NCBI RefSeq assembly: GCF_042655435.1
Contig: NZ_JBHSMG010000002.1
Location: 1-64,000, forward strand
Source: Lysinimonas soli
GTDB lineage: Bacteria > Actinomycetota > Actinomycetes > Actinomycetales > Microbacteriaceae
DNA length: 64,000 nt
Reading direction: 5' to 3'
Shown in pieces: positions 42,052 to 51,466 of the stretch. A program made the position numbers and the translations under genes. The notes under the pieces are model-generated. The model did not search any database. It saw only the letters and a list, made by a program, of their open reading frames with translations, and was not told the DNA's origin. Every line of letters begins with the position of its first letter. The first letter of the stretch is position 1.

Positions 42052-42414
42052 TCATCTCGGGCCGTCCAGCAGCTGGCGCAGCACCGCGGCGTCGCTCGAG
42101 CTGACCCCTCCGACGAAGCGCTCGAGCACGGCGCGGCGATCGCCGGCGTCGCCCAGGGCCTCGTGCATGAGTTCGGCGATGTGATCGGCCCGGCTGGCGA
42201 CGGCCGTGTAGCGGTGCGGCCGAGATCCCCGATCCGCCCGCACGAAGGCCTTCTTCTCGAGGCGCGACAGCACGGTCAGCACGGTGGTCGCGGCGAGCTC
42301 CCGGTCTCCGGATGCGGCGGCGAGCCGGTCGCGCAGCTCGTACGCGGTCTGCGGCCGGGTCTCGGCCCAGAGCAACTCCATGACCGCACGTTCGAGATGC
42401 CCGAGTCCCGCCAT
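42052..42414 (-). CDS. BlaI/MecI/CopY family repressor
   Basis: A 120-aa protein with an N-terminal winged helix (LERAVMELLWAETRPQTAYELRDRLAA...TTVLTVLSRLEKKAFVRADRGSRPHRYTAV) and a C-terminal dimerisation segment that is the usual target of M56 cleavage. First gene of the leftward pair. Three phased operators lie in the 193-bp region before it, next to the cyd operon promoter region, so it could control both directions. Confidence 0.92.
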   Translation of the reverse strand: MAGLGHLERAVMELLWAETRPQTAYELRDRLAAASGDRELAATTVLTVLSRLEKKAFVRADRGSRPHRYTAVASRADHIAELMHEALGDAGDRRAVLERFVGGVSSSDAAVLRQLLDGPR

Positions 42415-42435
42415 CGCCGCTCCTTCCGCGATCCG

Positions 42436-42496
42436 ATTCTACGCCTCGTCGAAGTTCTTGTACGAGACGTAGAAGCACTTCTACACTAAGTAGAAG
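42436..42496. promoter_or_regulatory. Three BlaI-type operators phased at 21 bp
   Basis: ATTCTAC-N5-GTCGAAG (42436-42454), CTTGTAC-N5-GTAGAAG (42457-42475) and CTTCTAC-N5-GTAGAAG (42478-42496). Each is a 7+5+7 palindrome around TAC...GTA, the last perfect, and centres are exactly 21 bp (two helical turns) apart. The nearest is 22 bp from the BlaI-type start. Confidence 0.82.
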
Positions 42497-42512
42497 TCGC
42501 GAAGCCCGCGGC

Positions 42513-42526
42513 GGGACCTTGGACCC
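42513..42526 (+). promoter_or_regulatory. DosR-type box 7
   Basis: GGGACCTTGGACCC, full match to GGGNCNNNNGNCCC, 82 bp before the cydA start and 17 bp after the last BlaI-type operator. Confidence 0.6.
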
Positions 42527-42607
42527 TGTGCCCCACGCCCCGCACCCGGAAACCTGGCAACTGCTCGACAAGTTCGATGCATTCGCACAAGAGTTAGGAC
42601 GCCCGCA

Positions 42608-44176
42608 GTGGACCCCCTCGATATCGCACGGTGGCAGTTCGGCATCACGACCGTTTACCACTTCCTGCTGGTTCCGCTGACCCTGGGACTCGGTCCCGTC
42701 GTCGTCGTGTTCCACACGATGTACGTGCGCACCGGCAACGAGCGCTATCTGCGCATGACCAAGTTCTGGGGCAAGCTCTTCCTGGTCAACTTCATCCTCG
42801 GGGTCGCGACCGGCATCGTGCAGGAGTTCCAGTTCGGCATGGCCTGGAGCTCCTACTCGCGCTTCGTCGGCGACGTCTTCGGCGCTCCGCTGGCCATGGA
42901 GGGCCTGCTCGCCTTCTTCGTCGAGTCGACCTTCCTCGGGCTGTGGATCTTCGGCTGGGGCCGCCTCCCCAAGAGGGTGCACCTCGCGACCCTGTGGCTC
43001 GCGGTCATCGGATCGTGGCTCTCGGCCTTCTTCATCATCGTCGCGAACTCGTGGATGCAGCATCCGGTCGGCGTCCAGCTGGTCCACGGCCGCCCGCGCC
43101 TCGTCGACATCTGGGCCGTGCTGACCAACAACACCGCCCTCGCGGCCTACAGCCACACCCTCACCGGCTCGCTCGCGGTCGGCGGCGCGTTCCTGCTCGG
43201 AATCGCCTGGTACCACCTGTGGCGCCGGCGTCACGACGGCATCGACACGGTCGACGCCTCGGGCCGGGTCGTCGTCGGTGAGGCCCCGGAACTGCGCGGA
43301 CGCGACAAGACCGACCACAAGGTCTGGCTCACCTCGCTGCGGATCGGCGCGGTGGTCGCGGTCATCGGCTTCGTCGGGGTCGCCATCACCGGCGACCTGC
43401 AGGGCAAGCTGATGTTCCAGCAGCAGCCCATGAAGATGGCCGCCGCCGAGGCCGCCTGCCAGACCGGCACGAGCTTCTCGGTGCTGTCGATCGGCGACGT
43501 CGGGGCGAAGAGCTGCAAAGACGTTGTGGGCGTCATCGAGATCCCCGGGCTGCTCTCGTTCCTCGCCAAGGGCGACTTCACCACGACCGTCACCGGCGTC
43601 GACGACCTGCTGCCGCAGTATCAGGAGAAGTACGGCACGACGATCCCGAACGACCCGATCTACGGGTCCCAGGCCGGCAAGACCATCCAGTACGTGCCGA
43701 TCATGGCCGTCACCTACTGGTCGTTCCGCCTCATGATCCTGTTCGGCGCCCTCGCGGCCTTCGCGGCCCTCGTCGCGCTCTGGCTGACCCGCAAGGGCAC
43801 GGTTCCGCGGTCGAAGTGGCTGGCGCGGCTGGCGCTCCTCGGCATCCTGTCGCCCTTCGCGGCGAGCGCGGCCGGCTGGGTGTTCACCGAGCTGGGGCGT
43901 CAGCCCTTCGTGGTCGCCCCCAACCCCACGCCCGGAGGTATCGACGGGGTGTACATGTTCACCGCGGCCGCCGTCTCACCGGGGGTCACGAGCGGCGAGT
44001 TGCTGTTCTCGCTGATCAGCCTCGGGCTGGTCTACGGTGCCCTGCTCGTCGTCGAGGTCGGGTTGCTCGTGCGCTACGTGCGCGCCGGAGTGGCGGGTGC
44101 GATGCCCGAGCTCGGTGCTCCCGAGAAGCCTGACGAGCCCGGAACCCGCGACGACGTGCTCGCGTTCGCCTACTGA
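42608..44176 (+). CDS. cydA: Cytochrome bd ubiquinol/menaquinol oxidase subunit I
   Basis: A 522-aa membrane subunit carrying hemes b558, b595 and d. The heme-ligand His18 (TTVYHFLLVPLT), the His in AAYSHTLTGSL and the Met in PIMAVTYWSFRLM are present, as is the GRLPK loop. Terminal oxidase with high oxygen affinity. GTG start. First gene of cydA-cydB-cydDC. Confidence 0.96.
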   Translation: MDPLDIARWQFGITTVYHFLLVPLTLGLGPVVVVFHTMYVRTGNERYLRMTKFWGKLFLVNFILGVATGIVQEFQFGMAWSSYSRFVGDVFGAPLAMEGLLAFFVESTFLGLWIFGWGRLPKRVHLATLWLAVIGSWLSAFFIIVANSWMQHPVGVQLVHGRPRLVDIWAVLTNNTALAAYSHTLTGSLAVGGAFLLGIAWYHLWRRRHDGIDTVDASGRVVVGEAPELRGRDKTDHKVWLTSLRIGAVVAVIGFVGVAITGDLQGKLMFQQQPMKMAAAEAACQTGTSFSVLSIGDVGAKSCKDVVGVIEIPGLLSFLAKGDFTTTVTGVDDLLPQYQEKYGTTIPNDPIYGSQAGKTIQYVPIMAVTYWSFRLMILFGALAAFAALVALWLTRKGTVPRSKWLARLALLGILSPFAASAAGWVFTELGRQPFVVAPNPTPGGIDGVYMFTAAAVSPGVTSGELLFSLISLGLVYGALLVVEVGLLVRYVRAGVAGAMPELGAPEKPDEPGTRDDVLAFAY

Positions 44177-44197
44177 GATCCGACCGGAGAGATCATC

Positions 44198-45226
44198 ATG
44201 ACTACCCTGCAAATCGTCTGGTTCATCGCGATCGCGATCCTCTGGATCGGCTATCTCCTGCTCGAGGGCTTCGACCTCGGCGTCGGCATGCACATGCTGG
44301 TGCGCGCCCGCAGCGAGAACGACCGCCGCGTCATGCTCAACAGCATCGGCCCGGTCTGGGACGGCAACGAAGTGTGGCTGCTGACCGCCGGCGCCGCGAC
44401 CTTCGCCGCCTTCCCGCTCTGGTACGCCTCGTTGTTCTCGACCCTCTACCTGCCGCTCGTGCTCGTGCTGCTCGGCCTGATCTTCCGGGCCGTCGCGATC
44501 GAGTACCGCGGCAAGGGCAAGACCGTTCGGTGGACGCGCGCCTGGGACTGGGCGATCGGCCTCGGCTCGTTCCTCTCGGCCTTCGGGCTCGGCGCGGGCC
44601 TCGCGCTCACCACGACCGGCCTGCCGATCGACGCGAACGGCGACCGGGTGGGAGGACCGTTCATCTGGATCACGCCGGTCGCCGTGCTCGGCGGCCTCGC
44701 GGTCGTGGGCTTCTGCCTCGTGCACGGGGCCAACTTCCTGGCGCTCAAGACGGACGGTCCGGTGCGCGAGCGCGCCGGCCGCGACACCGTGCGCTTCGCC
44801 CCGATCGCCCTGCTGCCGATCGTCGGCTGGGTGCTGCTCGTGCAGTTCCAATCGGGTGACCTGGCGTCGTGGGTGCTCGTCGTGCTCGCGGTCATCGCGG
44901 TCGTCTTCGGCTGGATCGCCGCGCGCGGACGGCGCGAGGGCTGGGCCTTCCTGGGCTTCGGGGCCTTCCTGGTGTTCGGCGCGGGCTCGATCTTCGAAGC
45001 GGTCTTCCCGGTCGTGCTGCCGTCGACGATCAATCACGCCTACGACCTCACGGTCAGCAACGCCGCGAGCGGCGACTACACGCTGGGCGTCATGTCGATC
45101 GTGACCGCCTGCGCGCTCCCCGTCGTGCTCGCCTACCAGGCCTGGAGCTACTGGGTGTTCCGCCGCCGGATCGCCCCGCACCACGTGCCCGAGCAGCACG
45201 ACGTCGTCGCCGCCGTGCGCTCGTGA
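44198..45226 (+). CDS. cydB: Cytochrome bd oxidase subunit II
   Basis: A 342-aa membrane subunit with eight or nine helices. Typical segments are YLLLEGFDLGVGMHML, GPVWDGNEVWLLTAGAATFAAFPLWYA and the GRREGWAFLGF loop. A GGAGAG ribosome site precedes the ATG. The stop overlaps the GTG of cydDC. Confidence 0.96.
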   Translation: MTTLQIVWFIAIAILWIGYLLLEGFDLGVGMHMLVRARSENDRRVMLNSIGPVWDGNEVWLLTAGAATFAAFPLWYASLFSTLYLPLVLVLLGLIFRAVAIEYRGKGKTVRWTRAWDWAIGLGSFLSAFGLGAGLALTTTGLPIDANGDRVGGPFIWITPVAVLGGLAVVGFCLVHGANFLALKTDGPVRERAGRDTVRFAPIALLPIVGWVLLVQFQSGDLASWVLVVLAVIAVVFGWIAARGRREGWAFLGFGAFLVFGAGSIFEAVFPVVLPSTINHAYDLTVSNAASGDYTLGVMSIVTACALPVVLAYQAWSYWVFRRRIAPHHVPEQHDVVAAVRS

Positions 45227-48200
45227 GGCGCGGTCCGTTCACCGAAGCGGGACTGGGTCCGCGCGGGGCGCAGAATCTGGCGGCGCTGACTCTGCTCGCG
45301 GGAGTCAAGGCGGTGGGCCTCGTGCTCATCGCCGGGTCGATCGCCGACGGGATCGGGGTCGTCGCCTCCGGCGGCACCGATCTGCTCCCGTCCCTTCTGC
45401 TCGGCGTCGTCGGGGTGCTGCTGCGCGCGGCGGGCGCGTGGACGACGGCCGTGGTGTCGGCCCGGGCTTCGGCCGCGGCCAAGCTGCAGTGGCGCGGACT
45501 GCTGACCGCCCGGGTGCTCGAGGGCGACGACGACGGGGGCGACGGCGACACGGCGGTCCTGGCCACCCGCGGGCTCGACGACCTCGACGCCTACTACGCG
45601 ACGGTGCTGCCGGCCGCCGTCTCAGCCGTCGTCATCCCCCTCGTGCTGGGCTTGCGGATCCTCTCGCTCGACTGGTTGAGCGCGGTCATCGTCGGCGTGA
45701 CCCTGCCGCTCATCCCGGTCTTCATGGTCCTGATCGGCCTGCACACCCGGCAGAAGGCGGATGCCGCGGCCGGCGCCCTCGCCCGCCTCGCCGACCACCT
45801 GGTCGAGCTCGCCCGCGGCCTCCCGGTGCTCGTCGGACTCGGGCGCGTCGACGAGCAGTCCGCCGCCCTGGACGCCGTGCAGCGCGAGTACCGGGTGCGG
45901 GTCCGGCGCACCCTGCGGGTCGCCCTGCTCTCGGCCCTCGCACTCGAGCTCATCGCCACGCTGTCGGTCGCGGTCGTCGCAGTGACGCTCGGCATCCGCC
46001 TGCTGTCGGGCGGGGTGCCGCTCGCGGTCGCGATCGCCGTGCTCCTGCTTGCCCCCGAGTGCTTCGGCGCTCTGCGAGAGGTCGGCGGCGCGTACCATTC
46101 GGCGCAGGACGGGCTGGGTGCCCTCGGCCGGATCCGCACCCGGCTGACCGGTGCCCGCGTCCCCCGCCACGACACCCGGAGCATCGACGGCACCGTGACG
46201 ATCGACGGCGTCGACGTGCGGTACCCGGATCGCGCGACGCCCGCGCTCGCCCCGGTCGACGCGCACCTGCTCCCGGGAGAGATCGTCGCGGTCACGGGAG
46301 CCAGCGGCGCGGGCAAGTCCACGCTTCTCGCCGCCCTGGCCGGCGTCCTGCCGCCCGGCACCGAACTGCACGGCACGATCGTCGGGATCGCCCCCGGCCT
46401 GATCGGCTACGCGCCGCAGGCGCCCAGCTTCGTCGCCGACTCGGTCCGTGCAGAGCTGGCTCTCTACGCCGGCCGGGACGACGTCGAGCGTCTGCTCGCC
46501 GAGCTGGGCATCTCGGGCCTCGCCGACGCCTCGCCGGCCCAGTTGAGTCCTGGGGAGGCGCGACGCCTGGCCGTCGCCCGCGCCCTCGCCCGGGTGGACG
46601 CCGGAGCCCGCGTGCTGCTGCTCGACGAACCGACCGCACACCTCGACGAGGGCAGCGCCGAACTCGTTCGCGCCGCCGTCCGCCGCCGCCGCAAGGCCGT
46701 CGTCGTTCTGCTGGCCAGCCACGAGCCCGCGACCCTCGCCCTCGCCGACCACCTGCTTCCGGTCGGCCGGAGCCGCCCGGAGTCAGCTCCGGCCGACGCG
46801 CGCGCGGCTGCCCCTCTCGCCGCCATCGCGGCTGACTCGCACACGCTCGGGGAGCCCGGATCCGCCCCCCGCGAAGAGGACATCCACGACCACGCCCGCC
46901 CGACGCCGCCGCATTCGGAACGCCGCGCCGCGCGCCGGCTCCTCGAGCTGCTGCGCCCCGGAGCCGGCCGGTGGATCGGGGCGACCGCCCTCGGAACCCT
47001 CGCCGCCGGCATGGCCCTCGCCCTCACCGCCGTGTCCGGCTGGCTCATCGTGCGCGCCTCGGAGCAGCCCGAGATCATGTACCTGCTCGTCGCGATCGTC
47101 GGCGTGCGGTTCTTCGGCATCGGACGCGCCGTGGCGCGCTATGCCGAGCGGCTGGTCAGCCACGACGCCGTGCTGAACTCGATCGACGCGCTCCGGCTGC
47201 GTCTGTGGGCGGCGATCGCGGCCCGGGCCGCCGGATCCCGGCGCCTCCAAGACGGTGGCACCGCCCTCGACCTGCTCGTGACGGCCACCGCCGAGCTGCG
47301 TGACGCACTGCCCCGGATCATCACCCCCCTCTCCGTCGGCGCTCTCACGGTCGTCGGCATCACGGTCACCGTCGCCCTGATCGCGCCGCCCGCCGCGACC
47401 GTCGTCGGCGCGATCCTGCTGCTCACCCTGCTGGCCGCCGCGGGCGCGGCGCTGCTCGCCGGGCGTCGTGCCGAACGGGACCGGGTCGACGAAGGATCCG
47501 CCCTGACCCGCGACGTCACCGCCCTCGTGCGCAGCGCCGACGAGCTCCGCGCCAACGGTGTCGCCGACCGCGCCGCCGCCCGGATCGCGCGAAGCGGGCA
47601 GCGCCGCGCCGCGGCCGAACGACGCTCGGCCTGGACCGCGGGGCTCGCCCTCGCGATCGCGTCGGCGGGAACCGGCCTGCTGGCCGTGACCGCGCCGGCG
47701 CTGACCGACGGCCTGGCGCACGCCTCTGCCGAAACGGTCGCCGTCGTCGCGCTGCTCGCCCTGGCCGCCCTCGAGGCGATCGCGGGGGCCGCGAGTGCCG
47801 CCCAGCGACTGCCCGGGCTGCTCTGGGTCATCGCTCCCCTCGACGAGCTGTTCTCGTCGACGCCGCGCCGAGTCGCCGGGACGGGCGCCGTGCCTGCGGC
47901 CATCCGCAGCGTCCGCTTCGACGACGTCGGCATCGTCTGGCCCGGCGAGCCCGCGCCGGTGTTCTCGCACCTGAACTCTCGCGCGACGCGACCGGACTGG
48001 CTCGTGATCGAGGGCCCCTCCGGCTCCGGCAAGACCACCCTGCTGACGGCCCTCATGGGAGCGATCGACGTCAGCGAAGGCCGCATTCTGCTGGACGGCG
48101 GCGACCTGGCCGACATGGACCCCGTGGCCTGGCGGCGCCGCATCGCCTGGTGCCCGCAGGAGGCGCACGTGTTCGACTCGAGCATCCGCGGGAACCTGCT

Positions 48201-48648
48201 GATCGCCCGACCGCGCACGGACCCGATCGACGACGCTGAGATGCTCCACGTCCTGCGCCGGGTCGGTCTCGGCCCGCTGCTCGACGAGCTGCCGGACGGT
48301 CTCGGTGCGCGGGTGGGCGGCGGCGGGCGCGCCCTGTCAGGCGGCGAGCGGCAACGACTCGCGGTGGCACGCGCGCTGCTCGGCGAGGCCGAGGTGCTGC
48401 TGCTCGACGAGCCGACCGCGCACCTCGACGGGCCGACGGCGCGCGCGATGATGGACGACATCCGCTCGGCCACCGGCGACCGGCTCGTGGTGCTCGTGTC
48501 GCACCGGGCGGACGACCGTCGAGACGGCGACCGCGTCGTGCGCCTGGGCGGGTCGGCTCAGGGCTTGGACGGCTTGACCGAGGCCCCGAACACGGCGGCC
48601 TGGGTGCGGCGCTCCATGCCGAGCTTGGCGAGCAACCCCGACACGTAG
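45223..48648 (+). CDS. Fused CydDC ABC exporter
   Basis: A 1141-aa fusion of CydD and CydC, the ABC exporter of cysteine/glutathione-type thiols needed for cytochrome bd assembly. The first half has a membrane domain (about residues 20-300) and an ATPase with Walker A GASGAGKST and LLLDEPTAHLDEG; the second half has a membrane domain (about 575-850) and Walker A GPSGSGKTT, LSGGERQRLAVARALL and LLLDEPTAHLDG. In the first ATPase the signature is degenerate (LSPGEARRLAVARALA). The C-terminal 30 codons overlap the convergent regulator gene by 91 bp. GTG start, GTGA overlap with cydB. Confidence 0.92.
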   Translation: MRRGPFTEAGLGPRGAQNLAALTLLAGVKAVGLVLIAGSIADGIGVVASGGTDLLPSLLLGVVGVLLRAAGAWTTAVVSARASAAAKLQWRGLLTARVLEGDDDGGDGDTAVLATRGLDDLDAYYATVLPAAVSAVVIPLVLGLRILSLDWLSAVIVGVTLPLIPVFMVLIGLHTRQKADAAAGALARLADHLVELARGLPVLVGLGRVDEQSAALDAVQREYRVRVRRTLRVALLSALALELIATLSVAVVAVTLGIRLLSGGVPLAVAIAVLLLAPECFGALREVGGAYHSAQDGLGALGRIRTRLTGARVPRHDTRSIDGTVTIDGVDVRYPDRATPALAPVDAHLLPGEIVAVTGASGAGKSTLLAALAGVLPPGTELHGTIVGIAPGLIGYAPQAPSFVADSVRAELALYAGRDDVERLLAELGISGLADASPAQLSPGEARRLAVARALARVDAGARVLLLDEPTAHLDEGSAELVRAAVRRRRKAVVVLLASHEPATLALADHLLPVGRSRPESAPADARAAAPLAAIAADSHTLGEPGSAPREEDIHDHARPTPPHSERRAARRLLELLRPGAGRWIGATALGTLAAGMALALTAVSGWLIVRASEQPEIMYLLVAIVGVRFFGIGRAVARYAERLVSHDAVLNSIDALRLRLWAAIAARAAGSRRLQDGGTALDLLVTATAELRDALPRIITPLSVGALTVVGITVTVALIAPPAATVVGAILLLTLLAAAGAALLAGRRAERDRVDEGSALTRDVTALVRSADELRANGVADRAAARIARSGQRRAAAERRSAWTAGLALAIASAGTGLLAVTAPALTDGLAHASAETVAVVALLALAALEAIAGAASAAQRLPGLLWVIAPLDELFSSTPRRVAGTGAVPAAIRSVRFDDVGIVWPGEPAPVFSHLNSRATRPDWLVIEGPSGSGKTTLLTALMGAIDVSEGRILLDGGDLADMDPVAWRRRIAWCPQEAHVFDSSIRGNLLIARPRTDPIDDAEMLHVLRRVGLGPLLDELPDGLGARVGGGGRALSGGERQRLAVARALLGEAEVLLLDEPTAHLDGPTARAMMDDIRSATGDRLVVLVSHRADDRRDGDRVVRLGGSAQGLDGLTEAPNTAAWVRRSMPSLASNPDT

Positions 48649-49190
48649 TTCTTCACGGTCTTCTCGGCCAGGTCGAGCCGCTCGCCGATCTGCCGGTTGG
48701 TGAGGCCGTCGGCGATCAGGTCGAGCACCTGACGCTCGCGCAACGACAGCTCGGGGACCGCGGGGGCGTTCACCTGGGTCAGTTCCGCCACGACCTGCCG
48801 CGTGACGTCCTGCCGCAGCAGGGTCTCGCCCGCGCCGATGCGGCGGATCGACTCGATCAGCTTCTGCCCGCGGATGTCCTTGAGCACGTACCCGCTCGCC
48901 CCGGCTAAGACGGCGGCGCGACTGGCCTCGTCGTCGTCGTACGCGGTCAGGATGATGCAGCGCACCTCGGGGTTGGCCGAGCGCACCTCGCGGCAGAGGT
49001 CGATGCCGTTGCCATCGGGAAGCCGCACGTCGAGCACGACGACATCGGGCGCCGTCGCCTGGATGCGGCCGAGCGTGCGCGCAACGGTCGACGACTCGCC
49101 CACCACCTCGAGGTCCCGCTCGGCGTCGATCAGCTCCGCGATGCCGCGACGCACGATCTCGTGATCGTCGACCAGGAACACTCGGATCAT
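48558..49190 (-). CDS. NarL/LuxR response regulator (DevR/DosR-like)
   Basis: A 210-aa regulator. The receiver domain (1-120) has the acidic pair in FLVDDHEIVRRGI, phospho-acceptor Asp in VVVLDVRLPDGNGI and Lys in GYVLKDI; the C-terminal LuxR-type domain has LSLRERQVLDLIADGLTNRQIGERLDLAEKTVKNYVSGLLAKLGMERRTQAAVF, which is close to mycobacterial DevR. The stop overlaps cydDC by 91 bp. Coupled to the sensor kinase by ATGA. Likely binds the palindromes found across this cluster. Confidence 0.9.
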   Translation of the reverse strand: MIRVFLVDDHEIVRRGIAELIDAERDLEVVGESSTVARTLGRIQATAPDVVVLDVRLPDGNGIDLCREVRSANPEVRCIILTAYDDDEASRAAVLAGASGYVLKDIRGQKLIESIRRIGAGETLLRQDVTRQVVAELTQVNAPAVPELSLRERQVLDLIADGLTNRQIGERLDLAEKTVKNYVSGLLAKLGMERRTQAAVFGASVKPSKP

Positions 49191-50887
49191 GCGACTCCAT
49201 TCTCGGTGACCGGTACCCGCCAGAGTACCCGCGTGCCGCCCTCGGCCCGCGTCGCGATCGTGCAGTCGCCCCCGAGCTGCCGGGCCCGCACGGCGAGGTT
49301 GTGGGTGCCGCTGGCCCTGCCGTTCGGCTCGAACCCCACCCCGTCGTCGTCGATGCGCACGCGCAGCTCCGCGCCGTCGACCGAGACGTCGACCTCCACC
49401 TGGGACGCCTGGGCGTGCCGGGCGACATTGCTCAGGGCCTCGCGCACGACGGCGGTCACGTCTTCGGCGAGGACGTCGCGGATCAGCAGATCGACCGGAC
49501 CCGAGAACGAGATCCGCGGAGTGGCATCCAGCACCTCGCCGGCCTCGGTGACGAGATCGAGAAGCCGGTGCCGCACCGAATCCTCGGCTCCGCGCGTCGG
49601 CGTCGACAGGGCGAAGATGACGGTGCGGATCTCGGAGATCGCCGCGTCGATGGCGTCGACCTGCCCCAGGATCCCGTCTCGTACGCCTCCCGAGGCGCGC
49701 GCGGCGAGGCTCTGCAGCGACAGCCCCGCCCCGAACAGGCGCTGGATGACGTGGTCGTGCAGGTCGCGGGCGATCCGCGAGCGGTCGTCGAGCAGTTCCA
49801 GCTGCTCGCGATCGAGCCGGCCACGCGCCAGCTCGAGGGCGACGCTCGCCTGGGCCCCGAACTCGGTCGCCATGGCCAGGTCGCTCGTCGAGAACCGCGG
49901 TGCGTCGGGGAGCCGCGACACCGAGAGGACGCCGATCGAGTGCCCGAAGGCCTCGAGCGGGACGACGAAGGTGGGGCCGAACCCTTCTCCCACTCCCACT
50001 CCGTCGACCGACTTCACCTCGTCGAAGAGAGCGGCTTCGCCGGAGGCGAGCACGCGCCCGGCGAGCGTGCCCTCGGCGGGGTAGCTCGCCCCCTTGAGCG
50101 CGTCCGAGCCCTCCCCGCGGGCGGCCGCGACCTCGACGGTTCCGGGTGCCTCGCCCTCGATGACGACCTGGACGAGGTCGGCTTCGATGAGGGCCGCCAC
50201 GTGTTCGACGACGACGGCGAGCGCATCCGAGTCGCCCGAGAGGAGGGCCGCGCTCACGTCGGCCAGCGCCGAGCTCCAGCGCTCGCGGCGCCGCGCCGAG
50301 TCGAACAGGCGGGCGTTCTCGATCGCGATCCCCGCGGTCGCCGCGAGCACGCCGACCAGCTCCTCGTCTTCTGCGCTGAACGAGCCCGACACCGGGTTGG
50401 TCAGATAGAGGTTGCCGTAGACCTCGTCGCGCACGCGGATGGGCACCCCGAGGAAGGCCTCCATCGGCGGATGGTGCTCGGGGAATCCCACCGACCGGGG
50501 GTCGGAGTGGATGTTCTCGAGCCGGATCGCCGTCGCCTCGTCGATCACGGCGCCGAGCAGGCCGTCGCCGTGGGGCAGGTGCCCGATCGCCTCGGCGTCG
50601 TCCGGCGAGATGCCCACGTGGATGAACTGCTCGAGGCGTCCGTCCGGCCCGATGACCCCGAGCGCCCCGTAGCGGGCATCGACGAGGTCGAGCGCCGCCT
50701 CGACGATCCGCCGCAGGACTTCTTTGAGCTCGAGCTCCTCGACGACGAGTCGGTTCGCCCGCAGCAGCGCGCGCAGCCGTCCCTGCGTCTGCAGCACCCG
50801 CTGCGCCTGCGTGACGAGTTGCTCGATGGTGGTCTCGAACTCCGAGCGCGCGGCATCGGGGAACGCGATCGGATCCGACGTCGCCAT
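49187..50887 (-). CDS. GAF-GAF sensor histidine kinase (DevS/DosT-like)
   Basis: A 566-aa soluble kinase: GAF-A (about 55-195), GAF-B (about 215-355), HisKA_3 with IARDLHDHVIQRLFGAGLSLQ (about 365), and HATPase_c at the C-terminus (DDGVGF, GTHNLAVRA). GAF-A has SVGFPEHHPPMEAFLGVPIRVRDEVYGNLYLT; the His in HHPPM (His139) aligns with the heme-binding His of DosS/DosT, so oxygen, CO or NO sensing is likely. Partner regulator directly downstream. Confidence 0.9.
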   Translation of the reverse strand: MATSDPIAFPDAARSEFETTIEQLVTQAQRVLQTQGRLRALLRANRLVVEELELKEVLRRIVEAALDLVDARYGALGVIGPDGRLEQFIHVGISPDDAEAIGHLPHGDGLLGAVIDEATAIRLENIHSDPRSVGFPEHHPPMEAFLGVPIRVRDEVYGNLYLTNPVSGSFSAEDEELVGVLAATAGIAIENARLFDSARRRERWSSALADVSAALLSGDSDALAVVVEHVAALIEADLVQVVIEGEAPGTVEVAAARGEGSDALKGASYPAEGTLAGRVLASGEAALFDEVKSVDGVGVGEGFGPTFVVPLEAFGHSIGVLSVSRLPDAPRFSTSDLAMATEFGAQASVALELARGRLDREQLELLDDRSRIARDLHDHVIQRLFGAGLSLQSLAARASGGVRDGILGQVDAIDAAISEIRTVIFALSTPTRGAEDSVRHRLLDLVTEAGEVLDATPRISFSGPVDLLIRDVLAEDVTAVVREALSNVARHAQASQVEVDVSVDGAELRVRIDDDGVGFEPNGRASGTHNLAVRARQLGGDCTIATRAEGGTRVLWRVPVTENGVA

Positions 50888-50958
50888 GTCGCGCTCCTCC
50901 CAGACGAGACGACACGAGATGACGTGAGTCTATTCCGCGCGGCCCGGCGCGGTCGAGC

Positions 50959-51423
50959 TTAGCTCGGAACGCGCCACCCCATCGGCCGCGCGTTCCAGAG
51001 CGGGCTGCGCTCGACCGCCGAGACGAACCGCCGCCCGGTGACCTGCTCGGGGGTGATGCGCAGCAGCAACCGCTTCGGGCCCGGATTGACCAGAACGAGC
51101 TCCTCGTGCGGCGACCGCGGACCCGGCTCGTCTTCGTCGATCACCTCGGCGCGGCCGACGACCACGACGCTCCAATGCCGGCCCTCCTCGAGGCCGTCGA
51201 TCTCGAACGAGACCTGCGGGTGCGCCGCGATGTCCCAGACCTTGCTGCCTGGATCGCTGCGGAAGATCAGGGTCTGCTCGCGGACCCGGTAGTTGACGGG
51301 CCAGATCCGCACACCGCGATCGGTGGCGGTCGCCAGCCGCCCCATGGTGGCGGTCGCGAGCAGACGCCAGCATTCTGCGGCGTCGAGTTCTTCGATATCG
51401 GTGCGGTCCATGAGATCGAGCAT
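50959..51423 (-). CDS. PNPOx-like split-barrel flavin-binding family protein
   Basis: A 154-aa soluble protein: MGRLATATDRGVRIWPVNYRVREQTLIFRSDPGSKVWDI and VSFEIDGLEEGRHWSVVVVGRAEVI. Third member of this family in the cluster. It is divergent from a USP gene, and two full DosR-type boxes lie in the 92-bp gap. A start at the internal Met (51411) is also possible. Confidence 0.85.
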   Translation of the reverse strand: MLDLMDRTDIEELDAAECWRLLATATMGRLATATDRGVRIWPVNYRVREQTLIFRSDPGSKVWDIAAHPQVSFEIDGLEEGRHWSVVVVGRAEVIDEDEPGPRSPHEELVLVNPGPKRLLLRITPEQVTGRRFVSAVERSPLWNARPMGWRVPS

Positions 51424-51447
51424 CGGATGCCGACGCCACGCCGACCA

Positions 51448-51461
51448 GGGCCGAACGTCCC
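51448..51461. promoter_or_regulatory. DosR-type box 8a
   Basis: GGGCCGAACGTCCC, full match to GGGNCNNNNGNCCC, in the divergent region between the PNPOx-like and USP genes. Confidence 0.62.
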
Positions 51462-51466
51462 CCGGC

